A DNA stretch of 64,000 nucleotides, taken from positions 124,001 to 188,000 of the forward strand of contig JAFYNJ010000008.1 in NCBI GenBank assembly GCA_017549805.1. Reading direction: 5' to 3'. This stretch comes from Bacteroidales bacterium. GTDB lineage: Bacteria; Bacteroidota; Bacteroidia; Bacteroidales; F082. The position numbers were made by a program, and so were the translations under genes. This document shows, piece by piece, positions 35,004 through 43,304 of the stretch. Below the pieces are notes generated by a model that was not told where the DNA came from, did no database searches, and was given only the letters and a program-made list of their open reading frames with translations. The number at the start of each line of letters is the position of its first letter. Positions within the stretch are counted from its first letter, which is position 1.

Positions 35004-35915
35004 ATGAAACACATTATTACAAAAGCATTCCTTATCTTATTGTTTTTCTCTGTCGCGGCCTCGGTGAAGGCTCAGCCGATTGTCTATAAATATGGACAAC
35101 AATGGAATGTATATTCTATCCCGACCTCGTCTTCCCCTGCAAAAAGTTGTACTCTAATCTTCCATGCCGATAATCACTTTACGCAATATGCCGGAAACGT
35201 TTATAAACTGCTATATGTGGACAGCGGTGATATTATGGGTGCGCTATACGGTTTGTATCGAGAAAACGACGGGAAGGTTTTTATTAGAGAGCTTAACAGT
35301 ATGCAACAACCTCAAGAAGAGCATCTTCTATATGATTGGAATATAAGTATTGGTGATGTTGCTTATGTGCAGCAAGGAGATTTAGAAATAGGTTTGGTGC
35401 TGGATGCCATTACGGACACAACGATGAACGGAAATAACAGGCGTGTGTTTCACCTTCATTACGAAACAGACAACGAGTTGACTGAAATTTGGGTCGAGGG
35501 AATGGGGAGTGAGTTGGGGTTTCCATTCAGCGGAACCAAGAACAATCCCGTCAGTCCATTTTATTATCCAATGACCACCGAAATGCTTTGCTATTATGAG
35601 GGTGGGGATTTGTTTTGGGACAATCCTGCTTATGACGAATGTGTGATAGATTACTGGGGCAATATTCCAGAGATCGAAGAATGTACAAGTGTTTTCGTTT
35701 ATCCAAACCCCACTCGAGGAGATGTTACTATTAAAAAAACATTTCATCGAGAAGCGATAATTGAAATCTATGATTTGATGGGGAGAATAGTGTTCCATGA
35801 CAACATGGAGAATGAAGAAAAAAAAGTTGATATGAGCTGTTTCCCAAAAGGAATGTATATTGTTTCAATACAAGATTATGAAAGCACAAAACGATCGTTG
35901 ATTATTAAAAATTAA
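35004..35915 (+). CDS. Secreted protein with T9SS type A sorting domain (second of operon)
   Basis: The 303-residue protein has a signal peptide (MKHIITKAFLILLFFSVAASVKA). The body of about 200 residues is of unknown function, with strand-rich segments (VYKLLYVDSGDIMGALYGLY). A T9SS type A sorting domain begins near residue 232: VYPNPTRGDVTIKK, IEIYDLMGRIVF, FPKGMYIVSIQDYE. This domain is distinct from the near-identical pair at 33447 and 36494. The coding sequence is visibly more AT-rich than the flanking housekeeping genes. Its stop is directly followed by the next ATG without any spacer. Confidence 0.8.
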   Translation: MKHIITKAFLILLFFSVAASVKAQPIVYKYGQQWNVYSIPTSSSPAKSCTLIFHADNHFTQYAGNVYKLLYVDSGDIMGALYGLYRENDGKVFIRELNSMQQPQEEHLLYDWNISIGDVAYVQQGDLEIGLVLDAITDTTMNGNNRRVFHLHYETDNELTEIWVEGMGSELGFPFSGTKNNPVSPFYYPMTTEMLCYYEGGDLFWDNPAYDECVIDYWGNIPEIEECTSVFVYPNPTRGDVTIKKTFHREAIIEIYDLMGRIVFHDNMENEEKKVDMSCFPKGMYIVSIQDYESTKRSLIIKN

Positions 35916-36482
35916 ATGAAAAGATTTTCAATTATTGTCGCATTATGTACTTTGAATCTTCTTCAGGCATTTGCACAATACCAGTTTCGGTGTGACATAG
36001 ACACAATAATTCATCTTGGAGATTCAATTCTAAGCGAAGGTCTTAACCATTGTCATGAAGACTTATATTTAAATGATACTTGCATTGAGTATTATGGAAA
36101 TCTAAATCAGTATATTCCAGATATGGATATATCTAAACCTTTACATGTCCCACCTATTAAAACTATTAGATTGAATATTAATGTGATACAAAAAAGCAAT
36201 GGAACAGGTAATTTTGAAAATAACGAAACAACAAGAGTAAGATTAAGGCAAATTTTAGAATGGATAAACCAACGCTATGATCGTTTTGCGCCATCCGAGA
36301 TGAATTACTATCTCAGTGCCATTGAAAACGACATGGCTGATTTAGAATCCCAATATTACAATTCTCTTGTGGAATTTTTGCTTGACGAGCATTCTTATTG
36401 GAAAGAACCGAATCAAAACAAGGAAGCTTTCCTCAATTACACTATTGCCGAAGTACACTATACCCCACTGCCGAATAATTAA
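35916..36482 (+). CDS. Secreted protein of unknown function, probably truncated family member
   Basis: The 188-residue product has a signal peptide (MKRFSIIVALCTLNLLQAFA). The segment KTIRLNINVIQKSNGTGNFE followed by RQILEWINQRYDRFAPSE resembles the N-terminal part of larger Bacteroidota secreted proteins, which continue into a protease-like or surface domain and end with a sorting domain. Here the protein stops early and has no T9SS domain, so it may be a decayed or shortened member. It begins at the base after the previous stop and ends 11 bases before the next gene, so it is transcribed with both. The relation to the larger family is by pattern memory. Confidence 0.65.
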   Translation: MKRFSIIVALCTLNLLQAFAQYQFRCDIDTIIHLGDSILSEGLNHCHEDLYLNDTCIEYYGNLNQYIPDMDISKPLHVPPIKTIRLNINVIQKSNGTGNFENNETTRVRLRQILEWINQRYDRFAPSEMNYYLSAIENDMADLESQYYNSLVEFLLDEHSYWKEPNQNKEAFLNYTIAEVHYTPLPNN

Positions 36483-36493
36483 ACGGTATCTAT

Positions 36494-38047
36494 ATGAAAA
36501 ACCAGGTTAAAGCATTGTTGGTCGGGTTGTTTTTCTCTTGTGTATTAAATAGTGTTTTCCCTCAAGAATCCGCATTTGAAGAGCTGCTCGACTATTCCAT
36601 GGACATTACCTTTTCATTTTGCGGTGAAACTTCAGACGGACATTTTCTGGTTGTCCCCGGCAAGTGCATGGTGCTCAAGCTCTCCACGGAAGGCGAGGTG
36701 GTGAAGGAGATGACCTACGAGCTGGAGACTTCAGGCGGGGAGTATGAGTGGACATGGATCAGCGGTTTGCTCGACATCCCTGGCGATCCCTCGCATCACA
36801 TAGCCATTGCCGAGTCGTACAACGGCTATACGGAAATCGGCAATGTGTTTCATATCGTAAAATTCGATGACGACCTTAACTACGATCCCAACGAAGTGGT
36901 CGTCGTTGACTTGTCGGCAGAGGTTAAGAATTATTGGCATCGTCTTCCTCCCCGTTTTCTGATGGAGGAAGACGGCAGCCTATGCTTTGCCTGCCTTGCC
37001 GTCAGATGGGACGACACCTCTGGACTGATGTATGTGAGGGTGACTGCACAAGGTGATAAAATCGTCGTTTTCGATGATGGATTTGATGATCCTTATGCGG
37101 AAATATACGATTTTTCCCTAAACGACGACCATTATAACATGGTCATCAGTTTTAGAGAAGGTACGCCTCCATGCAATTACTTGTATTATTGTGAAGTCAG
37201 TCGGGATTTTGTTTCGGAAAGAAAGTTTTGCTTTACGAATGGGTCGTCAAGTGAAGCTTCTTTGATTTACGAGAACGGGGTCGATTCGCTTGTCTGGGGT
37301 GTGGTGGACGCACATGCCTATTCGGTTCCAGAACGGATTTCGGAAAGCGTATTCCTGTTGCCAACCATAGTGAAAGGTTACCCATATTACGGCACCACCA
37401 CCCAAGATGGAGTTGCAGTATGGAAAATGGATGCCGGTTTCAACCTCATTGGCCATGCCTTTTTCGATGTCTTCAATGGAAAAGACAAACATGAAATTCT
37501 CTATACATGGAATCCTGTACTGGGGCGTGACAACGAAGTGTTTTTCTGCTACACAACATACAAAGGGGGAACCGGAGGGCCGCAACAAAACGTGATATGC
37601 AAGCTCGATGCCGACCTAAACCTGAAATGGAGGAGATGGTATGGCGGAGAGAGCGAATACCATGTAGCCACGGGTTTCTCTTTGACCAGCGACGGGGGCT
37701 GTCTCCTTTCGGGGGTGGGCCATCCCTCCCCTTCACACTATTACGACCCGTATCCATACGTGCTGAAGATCACTTCCGATGGCTATTGCTCTGTCCCAGA
37801 AAGTGAGCCCCTGCTCAAGCCTTTCTGCTGTTATCCCAACCCGGTTGACGACCAACTTCATCTTGAGTTTTCCCCCGACGTTTCCCCCGACCAAGTGGAG
37901 CTTTACGACCTTCAAGGCCGACTGCTCCTTACCCAACGAAAGAACTTGGAAAACATCGACATGGAAGGCTTACCCTCGGGCACTTACTCGTTACGCGTCG
38001 TCATGGCCGATGGTAACACTTATATTGACAAAGTAGTGAAACCTTAG
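36494..38047 (+). CDS. Secreted beta-propeller-like protein with T9SS type A sorting domain
   Basis: The 517-residue product has a signal peptide (MKNQVKALLVGLFFSCVLNSVFPQ). Its body has repeating strand units often seen in Bacteroidota propeller-like proteins, for example WKMDAGFNLIGHAFFD, VICKLDADLNLKWRRWYGGE and GFSLTSDGGCLLSG. The T9SS type A sorting domain starts near residue 445 (CCYPNPVDDQLHLEF). About 160 bases of it (37868-38027) are nearly the same as 34806-34965 in the first gene of the operon, although the bodies differ. It is the last gene of the operon. Function unknown; surface location is inferred from the sorting domain. Confidence 0.82.
   Translation: MKNQVKALLVGLFFSCVLNSVFPQESAFEELLDYSMDITFSFCGETSDGHFLVVPGKCMVLKLSTEGEVVKEMTYELETSGGEYEWTWISGLLDIPGDPSHHIAIAESYNGYTEIGNVFHIVKFDDDLNYDPNEVVVVDLSAEVKNYWHRLPPRFLMEEDGSLCFACLAVRWDDTSGLMYVRVTAQGDKIVVFDDGFDDPYAEIYDFSLNDDHYNMVISFREGTPPCNYLYYCEVSRDFVSERKFCFTNGSSSEASLIYENGVDSLVWGVVDAHAYSVPERISESVFLLPTIVKGYPYYGTTTQDGVAVWKMDAGFNLIGHAFFDVFNGKDKHEILYTWNPVLGRDNEVFFCYTTYKGGTGGPQQNVICKLDADLNLKWRRWYGGESEYHVATGFSLTSDGGCLLSGVGHPSPSHYYDPYPYVLKITSDGYCSVPESEPLLKPFCCYPNPVDDQLHLEFSPDVSPDQVELYDLQGRLLLTQRKNLENIDMEGLPSGTYSLRVVMADGNTYIDKVVKP
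37868..38027 (+). repeat. Duplicated T9SS sorting-domain cassette, copy 2
   Basis: The partner of 34806-34965. It encodes FSPDVSPDQVELYDLQGRLL followed by KNLENIDMEGLPSG. Confidence 0.8.
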
Positions 38048-38056
38048 CCTCCAACT

Positions 38057-38590
38057 TTAGATTACCTTATAAATATCCGGCAAGTTGCGGCCTTGCTGAT
38101 CGTAGTCGAGGCCGTAGCCTACGATGAACTCATTATCAATATCCATCGCCTTATAGTTGATGGGATAATCGTACTGGAAGGAGTTCGGCTTGAAAAACAA
38201 CGTGGCGATACGGACATCCGTAGCACGGAGGTTGCGGAGTTTCTCAAGGGTGTATTTCATGGTATGGCCTGTGTCAACGATGTCCTCCACCACCACCACA
38301 TTGCGGCCCACTAATGAATGGTCGAGGCCAATGAGTTCACGCACCACATTGGTGGTTTCGGTGCCTGCGTAGGAAGAAAGCTTCACGAATGAGATTTCAC
38401 AAGGAATGGTCAACCGCTTGAAAAGCTCCGAGGCAAACATGAAGGCGCCGTTGAGCACCACGAGAAAAAGTGGATTCTTGTCGGCCATATCCTTGTTCAG
38501 CTGATCTGCCACCGTTTGTATGGCATTCTCGATTTTCTCTTGTGGGATGTAGAGGGAGAACTCCTTGTCTAAGACTTTTACCGTTTTCAT
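38057..38590 (-). CDS. hpt: Hypoxanthine phosphoribosyltransferase
   Basis: This salvage enzyme joins hypoxanthine or guanine to PRPP. The 177-residue product (from MKTVKVLDKEFSLYI) contains the PRPP loop VVVVEDIVDTGHTMKYTL and the C-terminal FIVGYGLDYDQQGRNLP, both diagnostic. The in-frame ATG at 38611 would add seven residues but lies in the -7 element, so 38590 is chosen. It is divergent from purE, so purine salvage and synthesis genes share one control region. The gene ends 9 bases from the convergent T9SS cargo gene, with no terminator in between. Confidence 0.95.
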   Translation of the reverse strand: MKTVKVLDKEFSLYIPQEKIENAIQTVADQLNKDMADKNPLFLVVLNGAFMFASELFKRLTIPCEISFVKLSSYAGTETTNVVRELIGLDHSLVGRNVVVVEDIVDTGHTMKYTLEKLRNLRATDVRIATLFFKPNSFQYDYPINYKAMDIDNEFIVGYGLDYDQQGRNLPDIYKVI

Positions 38591-38610
38591 GTTATTGAGG
38601 ATTGGAAACA

Positions 38611-38618
38611 CAAAAATA
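38611..38618 (-). promoter_or_regulatory. Bacteroidota -7 element for hpt
   Basis: The minus strand reads TATTTTTG, 20 bases before the ATG at 38590. Confidence 0.6.
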
Positions 38619-38652
38619 AAAAAAACAATGATTGATGAAACGGGAAAAAAAC

Positions 38653-38660
38653 TATTTTTG
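38653..38660 (+). promoter_or_regulatory. Bacteroidota -7 element for purE
   Basis: TATTTTTG at 38653-38660 precedes a half-palindrome and the octamer array, so the purE leader would be about 80 nt and repeat-rich. Confidence 0.6.
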
Positions 38661-38689
38661 CTACCGATAGCGCATCCCTATGGGAAGCC
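38661..38689 (+). repeat. Half copy of a palindromic element in the purE leader
   Basis: CTACCGATAGCGCATCCCTA followed by TGGGAAGCC resembles the left arm of the larger hairpin at 39257-39309 (CTACCGACAGGGCTTCCCTA followed by CGGGAAGC). It can fold into a small hairpin of its own around CCCTATGGG. Confidence 0.65.
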
Positions 38690-38696
38690 ACTGGTC

Positions 38697-38744
38697 AACT
38701 GAACAACTGAACAACTGAACAACTGAACAACTGAACAACTTCAA
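38697..38744 (+). repeat. Octamer array directly upstream of purE
   Basis: AACTGAAC is repeated five times without a mismatch, followed by AACTTCAA, and the purE ATG begins one base later. It is the only array in the window with an 8-base unit. Confidence 0.93.
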
Positions 38745-38745
38745 A

Positions 38746-39252
38746 ATGAGCCCTATTGTCAGCATCATCATGGGAAGCACCTCCGACCTTCCCGTCTTGG
38801 AAAAAGCCGCCCAATATTTCGATGAGATGGAAATCCCGTTTGAGATGAACGCCTTGAGTGCCCATCGCACCCCTCAAGAGGTGGAACAATTCGCCCGTGA
38901 GGCAGAAGGCCGCGGCATCAAAGTCATCATCGCCGCCGCCGGCATGGCCGCCGCCTTGCCCGGTGTCATCGCCGCCAACACTACTTTGCCTGTGATTGGT
39001 GTTCCCGTCAAAGGCATGTTGGACGGTCTCGACGCCATGCTTTCCATCATCCAGATGCCTCCCGGGATCCCTGTGGCCACGGTGGGTGTCAACGGGGCAC
39101 TTAACGCCGCCATCCTCGCCACCGAGATGTTGGCTTTGTCGGATGAAGGCATCGCCAAGAAAGTCAAGGCATACAAGGAAGGACTGAAGAACAAGATCAC
39201 CAAGGCCAACGCCGAGCTGAAAGAGGTTCGCTACAATTTCAAAACCAATTAA
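38746..39252 (+). CDS. purE: N5-carboxyaminoimidazole ribonucleotide mutase
   Basis: PurE interconverts N5-CAIR and CAIR in purine synthesis. The 168-residue protein has the signature residues GSTSDLPVLEKAA near the N-terminus, SAHRTPQEVEQF and AAAGMAAALPGVIAANT. Length and motifs fit class I PurE, which needs PurK as partner; purK is not in the window. The ATG follows the octamer array; an internal start is unlikely because MSPIVSIIMGSTSD is the normal beginning. A large hairpin follows the stop. Confidence 0.96.
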   Translation: MSPIVSIIMGSTSDLPVLEKAAQYFDEMEIPFEMNALSAHRTPQEVEQFAREAEGRGIKVIIAAAGMAAALPGVIAANTTLPVIGVPVKGMLDGLDAMLSIIQMPPGIPVATVGVNGALNAAILATEMLALSDEGIAKKVKAYKEGLKNKITKANAELKEVRYNFKTN

Positions 39253-39256
39253 TTCC

Positions 39257-39309
39257 TACCGACAGGGCTTCCCTACGGGAAGCAGCATCCCGAGGGAAGC
39301 TCTATCGGT
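39257..39309. terminator. Large hairpin between purE and the O-methyltransferase gene
   Basis: ACCGACAGGGCTTCCCTACG at 39258 onward (arm to 39280) pairs with an arm at 39288-39309 whose reverse complement is ACCGATAGAGCTTCCCTCGG followed by GA. It ends in TTTTT for the plus strand. The stop codon of the convergent methyltransferase (39302-39304) lies inside the right arm. It is probably a bidirectional terminator built from a dispersed repeat. Confidence 0.75.
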
Positions 39310-39943
39310 TTTTCCTTACCATCATCAACCCGTCACGCAACGGCAACAACACGTTCTCCACACGGGGATCGTTCTGGACTTTGTCGTTAAACGCACGGAT
39401 GGCTTGCGTGTCACGCTCCTTGGTGTCTGCATTCAGCACTTTGCCTTCCCATAACACGTTATCTGCTAAAAGCAATCCTCCTGGATCAAGCTTATCCATC
39501 ACCAAATCGTAATAAATGGGATAACTGGCTTTGTCGGCATCCAAGAAAACCAAGTCAAACCCACCTTCTAAAGTCGGGATCACCGCCTTGGCGTCGCCGA
39601 TGACCAGCTGCACACGCTCTGAAACGCCAGCCTTCTCGAGGTACTTTCGGATGATGCCCTCGTATTCCTCATTGGCCTCGATGGTAGTCAACAAGCCATC
39701 CGAGGCCATACCACGCGCCATGCAGATGGTGGAAAAACCCGTGAAGGTCCCTATTTCGAGCACCTTTGCCGGATGCATCAACTGACAGAGCAATTGCAGG
39801 AAGCGTCCTTGCACTGGACCTGACGCCATCCGAGGATTCATGGCATGGAGATGCGTCTCACGATACAGCGATTCCAGCACCTCATCCATCGGTGTGGTGT
39901 GTTGCTCCAGGTATTCCTCGATGGCGTAGGTGAGATCGGTCAT
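39302..39943 (-). CDS. SAM-dependent O-methyltransferase, caffeoyl-CoA/catechol type
   Basis: The 213-residue protein has motif I LEIGTFTGFSTICMARG for SAM binding, the acidic residue pair in LVFLDADKASYPIYYDL and the metal-proximal LLLADNVLWEGKV. This is the layout of small cation-dependent O-methyltransferases (family 3). Bacterial members act on catechol-like small molecules or have unknown substrates; none can be assigned here. Its ATG overlaps the stop of the upstream M16 peptidase gene (ATGA), so translation is likely coupled. The last residues and stop are encoded by the right arm of the hairpin. Confidence 0.92.
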   Translation of the reverse strand: MTDLTYAIEEYLEQHTTPMDEVLESLYRETHLHAMNPRMASGPVQGRFLQLLCQLMHPAKVLEIGTFTGFSTICMARGMASDGLLTTIEANEEYEGIIRKYLEKAGVSERVQLVIGDAKAVIPTLEGGFDLVFLDADKASYPIYYDLVMDKLDPGGLLLADNVLWEGKVLNADTKERDTQAIRAFNDKVQNDPRVENVLLPLRDGLMMVRKNR

Positions 39944-41181
39944 GGCTTGGGCGCACGGAAAATCAAGGTGGAAAGCTTCTCGTGGGCAAACACTTCGTTG
40001 GCTTGTTCCATCAAGTCTTCCGCGGTGATTACCTCAATGGTGTGGATGATATCGGGTACCGTTTCCACCGGCTCGTTCATCAGCATGGACCGTGTGATGG
40101 CCAGCAGTTCACTCATCCCCGACTCGCGTCCAAGAGCCAACTGCCCAATAAGCTGTTGCTTGGCATGGTGCAGCTGCATGGTACCCATCTTCTGGTTCCG
40201 AAGCTTGTCCAATTCCTTATAAACCAAATTGACAGCCTTTTCCAAGGCATCGGGGTCCACACCCATATACACATTGAACAGGCCCACATCGGAATAGGCG
40301 TTGTATTGCGACTCGATGGTATAGGCGAAGCCATACTTCTCGCGGATGTTCAGACTGAGTCGGGAGTTCATGGCCGGACCGCCTAAGATGTTGTTCAGCA
40401 GCACCATGGTACGTTTCTTGGCGTGGTTGAACTCAGGCGCCAAACCCCCAATCATACAATGGCTAAGATGGTTGTTGCGTTCCATCTCCACTTTGGTGGG
40501 AGTGTAGGACTGGAAAGGCTTCCGACGGTTTGGAACAAGATGCGCAGGACGGCTACCGAAGAAGCACATCGCCATCTTCTCAAAGTCCTTGAAGCTGATG
40601 TCGCCGATGGTGGCCAGCACCATGGAATCGGTGCTGTAGTTGGCCGACATGAAGTTCAGGATGTCCTCACGGCGAAAGCCTTTTACCAACTGGCTGGTAC
40701 CCAAGATATTCCTTCCCAAGGGATGATCCTTGAACATGGTTTCCTCAAACACGTCGTAGATCTCCTCCGACGGCATGTCGAGGTAGGAATTGATCTCATC
40801 CAGCACCACCTCTTTCTCTTTATCCAGCTCATGTTCCGGAAAAGTGGCCTGGAAAGCGATGTCGGACAGCAGGTCCATGGCGCGTTTGTAATACACCTTC
40901 AGAAAAGAGGCTTGCAGGCAGGTCTCTTCCTTGGTGGTAAAGGCGTTCAGGTCGCCCCCCACATTGTCGAGGCAACTCAAGATATGGTAAGGCTTGCGGT
41001 TTTGGGTGCCTTTGAAGATGGTATGCTCAATGAAATGGGCCATGCCGTTCTCGAAATCCCGCTCATCGCGCGACCCCGTGCCCACCACCAGCACCAGATG
41101 GGCAATCTCTCCCTTTTTCTGCCGATGCAACAGTCGGATGCCGTTGGGTAAAGTGACTATATTGTATTGTTCAGTGTCCAT
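39940..41181 (-). CDS. M16 family zinc metallopeptidase, processing-peptidase type
   Basis: The 413-residue protein carries the inverted zinc motif HFIEH (about residues 49-53) and the third ligand Glu129 in EKEVVLDEINSYLD. Both halves of a single M16 unit follow. There is no signal peptide, so it is probably cytoplasmic. The arginine and tyrosine motif of the C-terminal half reads NIREKYGFAYTIESQYN, which is also normal. Members form dimers and degrade small peptides. A longer frame to 41367 adds residues that cover the promoter and part of the divergent gene, so the ATG at 41181 is preferred. It overlaps the following O-methyltransferase by 4 bases. Confidence 0.93.
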   Translation of the reverse strand: MDTEQYNIVTLPNGIRLLHRQKKGEIAHLVLVVGTGSRDERDFENGMAHFIEHTIFKGTQNRKPYHILSCLDNVGGDLNAFTTKEETCLQASFLKVYYKRAMDLLSDIAFQATFPEHELDKEKEVVLDEINSYLDMPSEEIYDVFEETMFKDHPLGRNILGTSQLVKGFRREDILNFMSANYSTDSMVLATIGDISFKDFEKMAMCFFGSRPAHLVPNRRKPFQSYTPTKVEMERNNHLSHCMIGGLAPEFNHAKKRTMVLLNNILGGPAMNSRLSLNIREKYGFAYTIESQYNAYSDVGLFNVYMGVDPDALEKAVNLVYKELDKLRNQKMGTMQLHHAKQQLIGQLALGRESGMSELLAITRSMLMNEPVETVPDIIHTIEVITAEDLMEQANEVFAHEKLSTLIFRAPKP

Positions 41182-41202
41182 GACGAAAAATAAAAAACGC
41201 TG

Positions 41203-41210
41203 CAAAGGTA
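41203..41210 (-). promoter_or_regulatory. Bacteroidota -7 element for the M16 peptidase operon
   Basis: The minus strand reads TACCTTTG followed by CAGC, 21 bases before the ATG at 41181. Confidence 0.6.
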
Positions 41211-41231
41211 ATAAGTTATTATGAAATTCGT

Positions 41232-41239
41232 TAAGTTTG
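41232..41239 (+). promoter_or_regulatory. Bacteroidota -7 element for the 41264/waaA operon
   Basis: TAAGTTTG followed by CATCC lies 24 bases before the ATG at 41264. Confidence 0.55.
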
Positions 41240-41263
41240 CATCCCCAATCAACATTCCAAGGC

Positions 41264-42076
41264 ATGAAAAAAACCGTCTTTACCATACTCTTTTCCTTAA
41301 TGCTGGTCTCGTTGTCGATCGGCCAAAATGCACGCAACATCGAGAAAGAAGCCATCCCCACCGCCATGTTTGAAGTAACCTATGGGGCGTTGTTTCCTGC
41401 CTTTGACACCAAGACCGACTATGGTTTCACAAACACCGTCGGAGGCAGTGTCATCTTCAAAAGCGAGAGCAACTGGCTCTTGACCGCCAACGGAAACTTC
41501 GTCTTCGGCAACCAAATCAAGGGATCAAGAATCGACAATCTGGGCGAGAGCATCACTACCGTCTATGGTGAGGTCATTGGAGGTGGCGGGCTACCCTCTT
41601 CCTTGGCTTTTTTCCAACGCGGAATGCATTTCCAGGCCAAGATTGGCAAGCTGTTCGCCTTCAAGCCCAACCCCAATAGCGGCTTTTTCGTCCAAGCCGG
41701 CATCGGCTACTTGCGCAATCGTATCCGCATCGACTACCAAATTGAATCACAAAACCCACCCTATCCCCTGTTAGACGACTACCAATACGGCTACGACCGT
41801 ATGCGTGGCGGATGGGCTTTGCACGGCGAGACCGGCTATTTGGTCATGAGCAACTCCAGAATCTTGAATTTCTCGGTTTCGTTGGAAGCGACCTATGCAC
41901 GGACCAGGAACCTAAGGGACTATGATTTCAGGGTGTTCTATGACGAAAACGGGAATCCCCAGATTATGGGGTACAATGACAAGACCAAGCGTTTCAACGA
42001 CTTCTACTATGGCATCAGACTCAGCTGGATGATCCCCACCTACCAGCGCCAACCTGAAGAGTACTACTATTATTGA
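41264..42076 (+). CDS. Outer membrane beta-barrel protein of unknown function
   Basis: The 270-residue product has a signal peptide (MKKTVFTILFSLMLVSLSIGQ) and alternating strands with Gly and aromatic residues, such as FEVTYGALFPAFDTKTDYGF, GFFVQAGIGYLRNRIRIDY and YYGIRLSWMIPTY, typical of a barrel. The end is a tyrosine run (EEYYYY) after a short polar stretch. It is 4 bases upstream of waaA and shares its promoter, which makes a role in lipopolysaccharide or envelope assembly plausible but unproven. In many Bacteroidota a barrel gene of this kind lies next to waaA, as I recall. The upstream in-frame ATG at 41237 overlaps the promoter and is rejected. Confidence 0.75.
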   Translation: MKKTVFTILFSLMLVSLSIGQNARNIEKEAIPTAMFEVTYGALFPAFDTKTDYGFTNTVGGSVIFKSESNWLLTANGNFVFGNQIKGSRIDNLGESITTVYGEVIGGGGLPSSLAFFQRGMHFQAKIGKLFAFKPNPNSGFFVQAGIGYLRNRIRIDYQIESQNPPYPLLDDYQYGYDRMRGGWALHGETGYLVMSNSRILNFSVSLEATYARTRNLRDYDFRVFYDENGNPQIMGYNDKTKRFNDFYYGIRLSWMIPTYQRQPEEYYYY

Positions 42077-42080
42077 TATC

Positions 42081-43304
42081 ATGCATGCATGCTACACCCT
42101 GGCGATACGCGCCTATGCCCTTGCCGTAAGGATCGCTGCCCTGTTTGGCAACGCGAAGGCGAAGTTGTGGGTCCAAGGTAGAAAGAAAATGCCGGAGCCT
42201 GGCACTGGCCAAGACCGCTGGGTGTGGTTCCATGCCGCCTCGTTGGGTGAATTCGAACAAGGACGTCCTTTGATCGAAGCCATCAAGCAAACGCATCCCG
42301 AAATCAAGATTTCGTTGACTTTCTTTTCCCCTTCGGGATATGAGATCAGGAAGGATTATCCCTTGGCGGACGAGGTGCTTTACCTCCCTATCGACACCAT
42401 GAAAAACGCCCGTTACTGGGTAAAAAGGCACCGATTCGTTGCCGCTTTTTTCATCAAATACGAGTTTTGGTTCAACTACATGTCGGCACTCCATGAGCAA
42501 GGGATTCCACTCTATTATATCTCCTTGATTCTCAAGCCCAGACAGTATTTCTTCAAATGGTACGGCGGCTGGTTCCGCAAGCAGCTACAGCATGTGACCC
42601 ATTTCTTCGTGCAGGACGACACCACTTTGGAACTCTTGAAGGGCATCGGCTTCAACAACGTCACCCAATGCGGCGACACCCGTTTCGACCGCGTGGCTGC
42701 CATTGCCAAGCAAGCCAAGCCCTTCCCCGAGATAGAGGCCTTCATCCAAGGTCGGCAATGCATTATCGCCGGCAGTTCGTGGCCACCCGATGAGAAGTTG
42801 CTCATCCCTTACCTCTCACGGCTTCCCGAGAATTACTGTATGATCATCGCCCCACACGATATCAGTGAAAAGCATATCCAGCAAATCACTGAACACCTGA
42901 ACAACCACCAACTCTATTCCGATTTCCATCCCGAAAAGAGGAGCCAAGTGCTGGTGCTCAACACCATCGGCATCCTTTCGCAGCTCTACCAATACGCACG
43001 TTTCGTCTATATCGGCGGCGGCTTCGGCGTCAACATACACAACATCCAGGAGCCTGTCACTTTCGGTTGTCCCGTGGTGTTCGGACCGAAATACAAGAGC
43101 TTCAAGGAAGCCGTCGATCTGGTGGGATTGGGTGGTGCTTTCCCAGTGGAAAGCCAAGAGGCCTTGGATAGCATCTTCGACCGTCTCATCCACGACGAGG
43201 CGTTTTGTCAGGAAGCATCAAGAATTTGCAAGGATTATCTGGCATCCCAGCTGGGTGCCACCGATGCCATCATGCATCGAATCACATCCATTTTCTCCGT
43301 TTGA
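42081..43304 (+). CDS. waaA: 3-deoxy-D-manno-octulosonic acid transferase
   Basis: WaaA (KdtA) adds Kdo from CMP-Kdo to lipid A precursor at the inner membrane. The 407-residue GT-B enzyme has FHAASLGEFEQGRP with the conserved catalytic Glu near residue 57, the pattern FIKYEFWFNYM, IAGSSWPPDEKLL and the nucleotide-binding IGGGFGVNIHNIQEP followed by GCPVVFGP. The N-terminal hydrophobic helix for membrane attachment is short but present. It is co-transcribed with the barrel gene at 41264. Its last 23 bases overlap the convergent corA gene. Confidence 0.95.
   Translation: MHACYTLAIRAYALAVRIAALFGNAKAKLWVQGRKKMPEPGTGQDRWVWFHAASLGEFEQGRPLIEAIKQTHPEIKISLTFFSPSGYEIRKDYPLADEVLYLPIDTMKNARYWVKRHRFVAAFFIKYEFWFNYMSALHEQGIPLYYISLILKPRQYFFKWYGGWFRKQLQHVTHFFVQDDTTLELLKGIGFNNVTQCGDTRFDRVAAIAKQAKPFPEIEAFIQGRQCIIAGSSWPPDEKLLIPYLSRLPENYCMIIAPHDISEKHIQQITEHLNNHQLYSDFHPEKRSQVLVLNTIGILSQLYQYARFVYIGGGFGVNIHNIQEPVTFGCPVVFGPKYKSFKEAVDLVGLGGAFPVESQEALDSIFDRLIHDEAFCQEASRICKDYLASQLGATDAIMHRITSIFSV

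Noticed and set aside
34982-35014. 11-base direct repeat ATGAAACACAT before the 35004 gene
   Set aside because: It overlaps a stop codon and the next start and may be a minor duplication; the first copy leads only to a four-codon frame, so no feature is claimed.
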